Assembly (NCBI GenBank): GCA_963678705.1
Contig: OY783216.1
Location: 1,426,001-1,490,000 of the forward strand
DNA: 64,000 nt
From: Panorpa germanica
Taxonomy: Eukaryota > Arthropoda > Insecta > Mecoptera > Panorpidae
Direction: 5' to 3'
Part shown: one piece after another, positions 58,909 to 64,000 of the stretch
Numbering within the stretch: the first letter of the stretch is position 1
Layout of the letters: each line of letters starts with the position of its first letter
Notes under the pieces: generated by a model
Told to the model about the DNA's origin: nothing
The model's input: only the letters and a program-made list of their open reading frames with translations
Databases searched by the model: none
Program-made: the position numbers and the translations under genes

Positions 58909-59455
58909 TACGAAGTGTGTTCAAAAAGTACCGGGAATTTAAAATGACCCGCGCCAGTTATTTTATAAAAATCTTTTTTTTCCGTATGTTGGTAGTACTG
59001 TTCTCAGTTACTACGTCAAATTTAAGCAAGATGTGTCAACTCGTTTACATTGTAACCCAGTAAACAATTTGGTGAAGTGTCTTGTTTTGTGACGTTTCTA
59101 TCACTATTTCACTTCAATTATAGTTCGCATCAACTTTATCTTCATTTGAATTCCGACAGGTGGAGTGGTTTCGCCATTTGCAGCTGATAGAATAGACATT
59201 GCATATGAACAACTGTGAGAAACTGAACTGCAAATGAACCTTTCATAGCAAAAAAAAATCATACGCATCTTCAATATGATGGTAAAGTGAGCTCAAAATG
59301 TTTACTGGGTTATTTTATAAAAAAAAATCTTTTTTTCCGTATGTTGGTAGAACTGTTCTCAATTACTACGTCAAATTTAAGCAAGACCGGTCAACCCGTT
59401 TGTTTTTCAGCAGCTGGTTGAAGCAGTACGGTGATTTTTGCTTATATTGTAACCT
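58909..59455 (+). mobile_element. mariner-type 5' end, duplicated around a MITE
   Basis: From TA at 58909 the text GTGTGTTCAAAAAGTACCGG is a mariner-family terminus. About 90 bp of the following sequence (ctttttttccgtatgttggt, tactacgtcaaatttaagca) is present twice, at 58958-59045 and 59311-59400, on either side of the family B MITE. The transposase is missing apart from its upstream region. Confidence 0.55.
59056..59309 (+). mobile_element. MITE family B, full copy
   Basis: Ends CCCAGTAAACAATTTGG and, inverted, CCCAGTAAACATTTTGAG. It is 254 bp and lies between two direct copies of a mariner fragment. Confidence 0.65.
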
Positions 59456-59762
59456 ACTGTCTTAATGAAATATTTTGATTGATTATCGTTCTTTAATTAG
59501 AGAAAATCTTACCGCCGCGCACCAGGAGGTCTGTTTTCTCCAGGTTTATCACGCCGTGAGATACTTACTATTTCTTATCTTATTTTTAATTTAGCCCGAG
59601 TATGTAACTTTCTTTAACTGCGCCAATTTTTAAGTTATAAAATTTTAGTCAATCAGCGGCGGATTTAACTACAGTCTCAAAAAGTCCCACAAAATTCTGC
59701 GCCTGAGTCCTCTACGGATTTAAATGTACTACTGTACCAAATAATAAAAGCGATAAATAACG

Positions 59763-60400
59763 CAGTAAACATTTTCGAGTCACTTTGGCATCATATTGAA
59801 GATTTGCATGATTATTTGTCATGAAAGAGTTCATTTACAGTTCAGTTTCTCACAGTCGTTCATATGGCTACAAACGGCGAACCACTCCACCTGTCGGAAT
59901 ATAAATGAAGATAATGTTGATGCGAACTATAATGGGCTGTTGGTGTCAAACTAATCAAGTCTAGTCAAAGAATAATAAGTTTTTATTTTATTTAACCCTG
60001 TTACGGCAGACATAAGATTGAAATTTTATTGTTCTTTGAAATAGCTGTAAATCATATTTGATATTTTGATATATAAATACAAATAGCAGAGATTTATGAG
60101 CTGTAAGGTTGGTAACCTGTAAACTTGTCAGAGTTCTGTCAAGAATATATCTCTTTTACGCTCTGTTGTATAAAAGAGATAGCAACTAGCGGTTGTGAGG
60201 TCACATACATTTGGAATGTTGTACAACGTTGAATCCCTTTAATAATTAAAGAAACAAAATGACTTTTTTAATTGTTAATATTTCCTAGCATTTGAGGTTC
60301 TAGTAACCCACTTTATCAATATATAGTACACAAGCCCATTGAAGTGCAATAGTGATAGAAACGTCACAAAATAGGACACTCCACAGAATTGTTTACTGGG
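59763..60400 (-). mobile_element. MITE family B copy split by a family A element
   Basis: The family B text runs to 59933 (gatgcgaactataat) and resumes at 60338 (attgaagtgcaatagtg), ending TTTACTGGG at 60400. The uninterrupted copy at 33530 reads 'aactataattgaag', so the AT is duplicated by the insertion. Confidence 0.65.
59934..60337. mobile_element. Deleted family A MITE nested in family B
   Basis: 404 bp, starting GGGCTGTTGG and ending CACAAGCCC, flanked by AT. It lacks about 230 bp of the left part of the full copies, including most of the left terminal repeat. It carries 'gaaacaaaatgactttttta' and 'caacgttgaatccctttaat'. Confidence 0.6.
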
Positions 60401-61325
60401 AGCCCATTGTTTCAGAAATTCACAGCGTGTTTACATATCAAATACGTAATAAAAACATAAATATGACTTCCGTGTTAACTGGAATAGAGCATCTAATATG
60501 TTATCTAAAAAAAACCAGGCTCAATATGTAAATATATTTTGAGGTTAGGTATTGTAATGTGCATCAGCAACATCGTGACTACACAAATGATCTAATTTGA
60601 AATATGTCAGCCACTTGTAGCTCTGTCAATCATTAGACACCCAAATATTAATCAAAATTCCATATAGTACGTATAATGTATGCTTAAGTAATAATCACTA
60701 ACTGTTTAAACATTTATTAAATCATATTTCAAGGACAAATACTTCTTTACCGCATGTTTTGTTTTATTTCGTTTTGTTAGGTTAGATAATATTTAACCAT
60801 GAAATGCGGAAACAATTAAATCTATTTATCCGGGCTTAACTAGATTAATTTGTAACAAAAGTATTTTTTTTATTTAAACAACATACCGCTGAAGGTTATT
60901 GCAAAAACTTCTTTTTTGTACTGTGTAAATCTTTTTCAAGTTTTTATATACCTTGATGTTAAGTTGGGACAAATTTATAGGTTAAGTTTTTATGTTAAAT
61001 TTAGACAATTATTAGAGCAGAACCGCCCATTTTGGTTCGAAGCGAAGAATGTAATTCGGGAATTTGTTACCGACCGAAATTGTAGACTCTATCTAGTCTA
61101 AATGGTATCACCGAAGCGACTGTAAACCTAGGCTAGGGTAGAGTTTCCTTGGAAAAGCATCCGAGGAAACTCGAGAACTATCGAGCGATGGCGTCTTTAG
61201 CACAAACTTGGGAAAGCAACAGGATAAACAATTTTGTGATCGTAGCAATCACATCGTTTTTAAGTAATAATTTCAATATTAGTGAAAGATGCGGGGGTCA
61301 GTGGGCACTACCGGTCACATCGAAA
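60401..61325. other. Gene-free; two unassigned open frames
   Basis: Plus-strand frames of 61 codons (60916-61101) and 91 codons (61149-61424) have no recognisable domain, and the second runs into a MITE. Not called as genes. Confidence 0.3.
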
Positions 61326-61619
61326 CACAGTAAACATTTTGGAGTTAATTCTATTTCATTTCTATTACTTTTCATGAGTTTTTTTTGTCATGAATGCGTT
61401 TGTTTTCTATTCAGTCGTTCATAGGGAATGTCTCTTTTATGAGCTACAGACAGCGCAACGACTGTTCACTGTTGAATAAAAGTGACTCTTGTGACAGGTA
61501 GGGAATCAATTTGAATTAAAATTGTTTTTCTGTGCTCCAACTTGTAAAACGTTAGAATTGAAATGTACGAGTGACTAGAACTTCATCTAGCCATTCTATT
61601 TCACCAAATGTTTACTGGG
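61326..61619. mobile_element. MITE family C, third copy
   Basis: Ends CAGTAAACATTTTGGAG and, inverted, CCCAGTAAACATTTGG. The interior matches the Syt7-intron copies at 39614 and 40667 (gttttctattcagtcgttca), with a short middle. Confidence 0.6.
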
Positions 61620-62636
61620 AATCTAAAACTTCCAAAAACATTTCGCTAACGCTACTAGTACCACCGTCTAGTATACGCTTGAGTATACTTATTTACCAAA
61701 CACCGTTATTTTGCATCCCGCGCAGTGAATTGAACAGCTGTGTAAAAGTAAGGACGTGTTTTGTTGTAAGAAAATTAAAAATTCGATGAAGGTAAGCTTA
61801 ACGTGATTTACACCAATCAATATCTTTCTAAATGTCAATTATTACCCACACACTAGTGTATCCCATGGGCTCGTTGGATTTCATGAAAGTTCTTTGCGTT
61901 TTTAGTGATCAATCAAAAAACCATTATCGATTTTTGGGTAATGGCAGTCATTCTTAGCGGGTAATAGCGGTCACTGAATCTATGCGATTATTGTGAGAGC
62001 AAAGGGAGAGTTCATAGGCGTCTTGATCTGTAGGTAATTTTCATAGTCCAAATAAAAAAATAATAATAATGTGTTTGGTTTATTATAAAACAAGAATGTT
62101 TTGGTTAATTTTGGTTAAAATATGAAAAATAAGGAACATGTATGGTTAAAATAAAAAAAGTTATTTTATTTTATTAATTACTTCACTTTAGAAGTAAAGC
62201 TGTGTTAATTTACTACCTAAACATATAATAACACCATTTGTAACATTATGGACTGCAATAAAGTATTAAGGATTGAGTAATTTCGACAAGACAATTTCGA
62301 TATTTTTTAATAAAAGTCAGTTACTCATACAATAAGGAATAAAGAAATATTTCTATTACTGCTTAAGTCACCGCCATTCCCACATCTTCCCCTATATGGT
62401 ATTTTAATGTTCAATGGTTCCTAGTACCATATTCTGGTTGGTTTTATTTTTAATATCTAGATATCTTATCATAATATTTTGGTTGGAAAAAAAAATGGAC
62501 TCAGGTCTCTCTTATGATCGAGTAAGGTCGAATGGCTTATATTGGATAAATGTGCATTGGAACTCATAATTTGTCTGAGGAGTTTTAGTATATTTTATTG
62601 CTTTGTCAATATTTACCCTCACTATCAAGTGAGATG
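61620..62636. other. Gene-free; possible small exon near 61790
   Basis: At 61785-61796 the text ATGAAG is followed by a gtaagc donor, which could be a first coding exon of a plus-strand gene beyond the window. Only the splice consensus supports it. Confidence 0.2.
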
Positions 62637-62920
62637 ATAAACAACCTCAAGTTACACAGGTCATCCGAAGCAACAGGCTGAGATGGCTCGGCCACGTCTG
62701 GAGATCCCCTGAAGACCACTTTACTAGATTATACACCATTAACAACCCTACGGGATCCCGTACCCCAGGAAGACCACCAACAAGACGACATAGTAGAGGA
62801 CATCAACACATTGAAAGTAAAAAACTGACAAGGAGTTGCTTTGGACCGATTGAGTTGGAAGAAGCGTGCTGTTGAGGCAGCTAAGACCTGCAATAGGTTG
62901 TTACGCTCTTAAAGAAGAAG
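62637..62920 (+). pseudogene. 3' end of a non-LTR retrotransposon ORF2 with 13-bp target duplication
   Basis: The frame reads RSNRLRWLGHVWRSPEDH at 62664 on, then, after a frameshift near 62785, VEDINTLKVKN, a stop, and LDRLSWKKRAVEAAKTCNRL to a natural stop. This is the C-terminal end found in many RTE/CR1-like ORF2 proteins. The tail is 'aaagaagaag'. Flanked by identical ATCAAGTGAGATG (62624-62636 and 62921-62933), so it is a 5'-truncated insertion of 284 bp. Confidence 0.75.
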
Positions 62921-62933
62921 ATCAAGTGAGATG

Positions 62934-63552
62934 TCTTCTAATATTGAGTTTTCAGATAACGATGAAAACAATATTTGAGTTAAAAACATACATATCGTAC
63001 CGTACTATGTTCTATAAACGCAGGCATACTTAGAGCCAATCAAGCGCTTGTTCGAATTATGCGCCACTTAATTAAAGAAATGCGGAAACTCGTCGCAGTA
63101 ATTGAAAGCACTTGACTTAATAGCCGAGTAGACCGCGATAAGTACATGGACGACATTTCTTCAACGACAATTGACACACCTAATCTGCAAGACTGTCACG
63201 TGAACCGCGGCGAACGTGCTGGAATATCATTATTCTGCGTTGCATTATTACTGAAGCCGTGTATTCACCAAAAAGCAACACATGACAATCAAATCTCCAC
63301 GTTTGCTAACGATAGTTAATGTTACGCCTGATTGGTGGGTACCTGTCTTTATTTGCAATAAACTGAGACACTTTCAAATATATACAGTTCGAATCGATCT
63401 AGAAAATGTCAGAAAAACTAGTTTACAGTTCACCTGAGTTGTGCATATTAAGTTTGTATTATACCGTATTGTCTATTGCAGAGGCGATAATAAGGGGTCG
63501 TAACTATTATTGCAAATGGCGCTAATTATCAAGGCTGTTCCAAGATCAAAAC
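62934..63552. other. Gene-free stretch
   Basis: No gene or repeat with clear ends recognised. Confidence 0.3.
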
Positions 63553-63800
63553 TTTTTTTTTATATTTATTTGAGTTTGATGCACTCATAATTATTAGCAC
63601 TAAAATCATCATAGAATAGATCATTCTTGTTGTCAGGATATAAAGTTTAAAAAAAAGCAGAACATTATTAAGGGCGATAAAAGGCTACGTGCTCAGGAAG
63701 CCAGAGAAATCATAATAAAAAAATTAGAAAACCATATATACATATTAACATTTGTAATACATAATTTATACTTTAGAAATACGAGTATGGGTATTTAAAA
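63553..63800. repeat. Dispersed repeat containing the retroposon tail text
   Basis: Outer parts (tgatgcactcataattatta; aacatttgtaatacataa) match 8810-8935. The middle (about 63640-63725, gggcgataaaaggctac) matches the 85-bp insertion at 56444-56528 and may itself be inserted here. Confidence 0.45.
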
Positions 63801-64000
63801 TAAAGGTATTAAATTAATCAGGTTTTTTAGATTTGCTCTGCTTTCAAATATTTGCTTATAATCTTCAGACATATTACAGTTTTGTATATGCGATGAGTAC
63901 TTAGAGAATTAAAGAATAATATGCTTTACTGTGAGTTAACTAACACATTGACTAAGTATTTAAATTATTGTAAAAAATAAGACGTTCTCTTTAATCCATG

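Noticed and set aside
61149-61424. 91-codon plus-strand frame
   Set aside because: It runs into a family C MITE and its N-terminal part has no recognisable similarity.
63380-63400. gttcgaatc text as a tRNA B box
   Set aside because: No A box or cloverleaf stems can be formed around it.

Overview
The window looks like nuclear DNA from an insect. It is AT-rich and intron-bearing, full of short inverted-repeat DNA transposons (MITEs) and decayed non-LTR retrotransposons, and it carries a synaptotagmin 7 gene whose protein reads like insect Syt7 almost residue for residue. The order (fly, beetle, moth, bug, wasp) cannot be fixed from the sequence. There are no operons, rRNA genes, CRISPR arrays or convincing tRNA genes.

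Two host genes can be supported. (1) Synaptotagmin 7 on the + strand, 3' part only: seven coding exons from 28372 to 42737 give 347 residues, made of a Gly/Pro-rich linker, the C2A and C2B calcium/phospholipid-binding domains and the C-terminal WHxL motif. The N-terminal membrane segment and the start codon were not found and probably lie upstream of the window. A 15-nt in-frame candidate microexon (42130-42144) in the last intron copies the first six codons of the terminal exon with synonymous differences only. (2) A four-pass (tetraspan) membrane protein of unknown function on the - strand, four coding exons between 54952 and 52245. Its first exon starts at a splice acceptor, so the 5' end is missing or starts at an internal Met. 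The two genes are convergent, with about 9.5 kb of very AT-rich DNA between their stop codons; that interval holds an 87-bp minisatellite (about 50.48-51.46 kb).

Layout: 1-28.4 kb is gene-free or a long upstream Syt7 intron. It holds five-copy and two-copy non-LTR families, a Jockey-type RT remnant (13.2-14.1 kb) and MITEs with TTA/TAA or TTAA target duplications. 28.4-42.7 kb is the Syt7 exon region, with large repeat-laden introns. 42.7-52.2 kb is the AT-rich intergenic or 3' UTR interval. 52.2-55 kb is the tetraspan gene. 55-64 kb is a patchwork of nested repeats: MITE in MITE, a MITE between copies of a mariner end, and retroposon tails with 13-bp target duplications.

Syt7 acts in calcium-dependent vesicle fusion. 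Nothing in the sequence ties the tetraspan protein to it beyond proximity. The findings most worth checking are the Syt7 microexon, the uncharacterised tetraspan gene with its ambiguous splice/stop, an intron built almost wholly of a 21-bp tandem repeat, and several insertions dated by nesting with visible target duplications.
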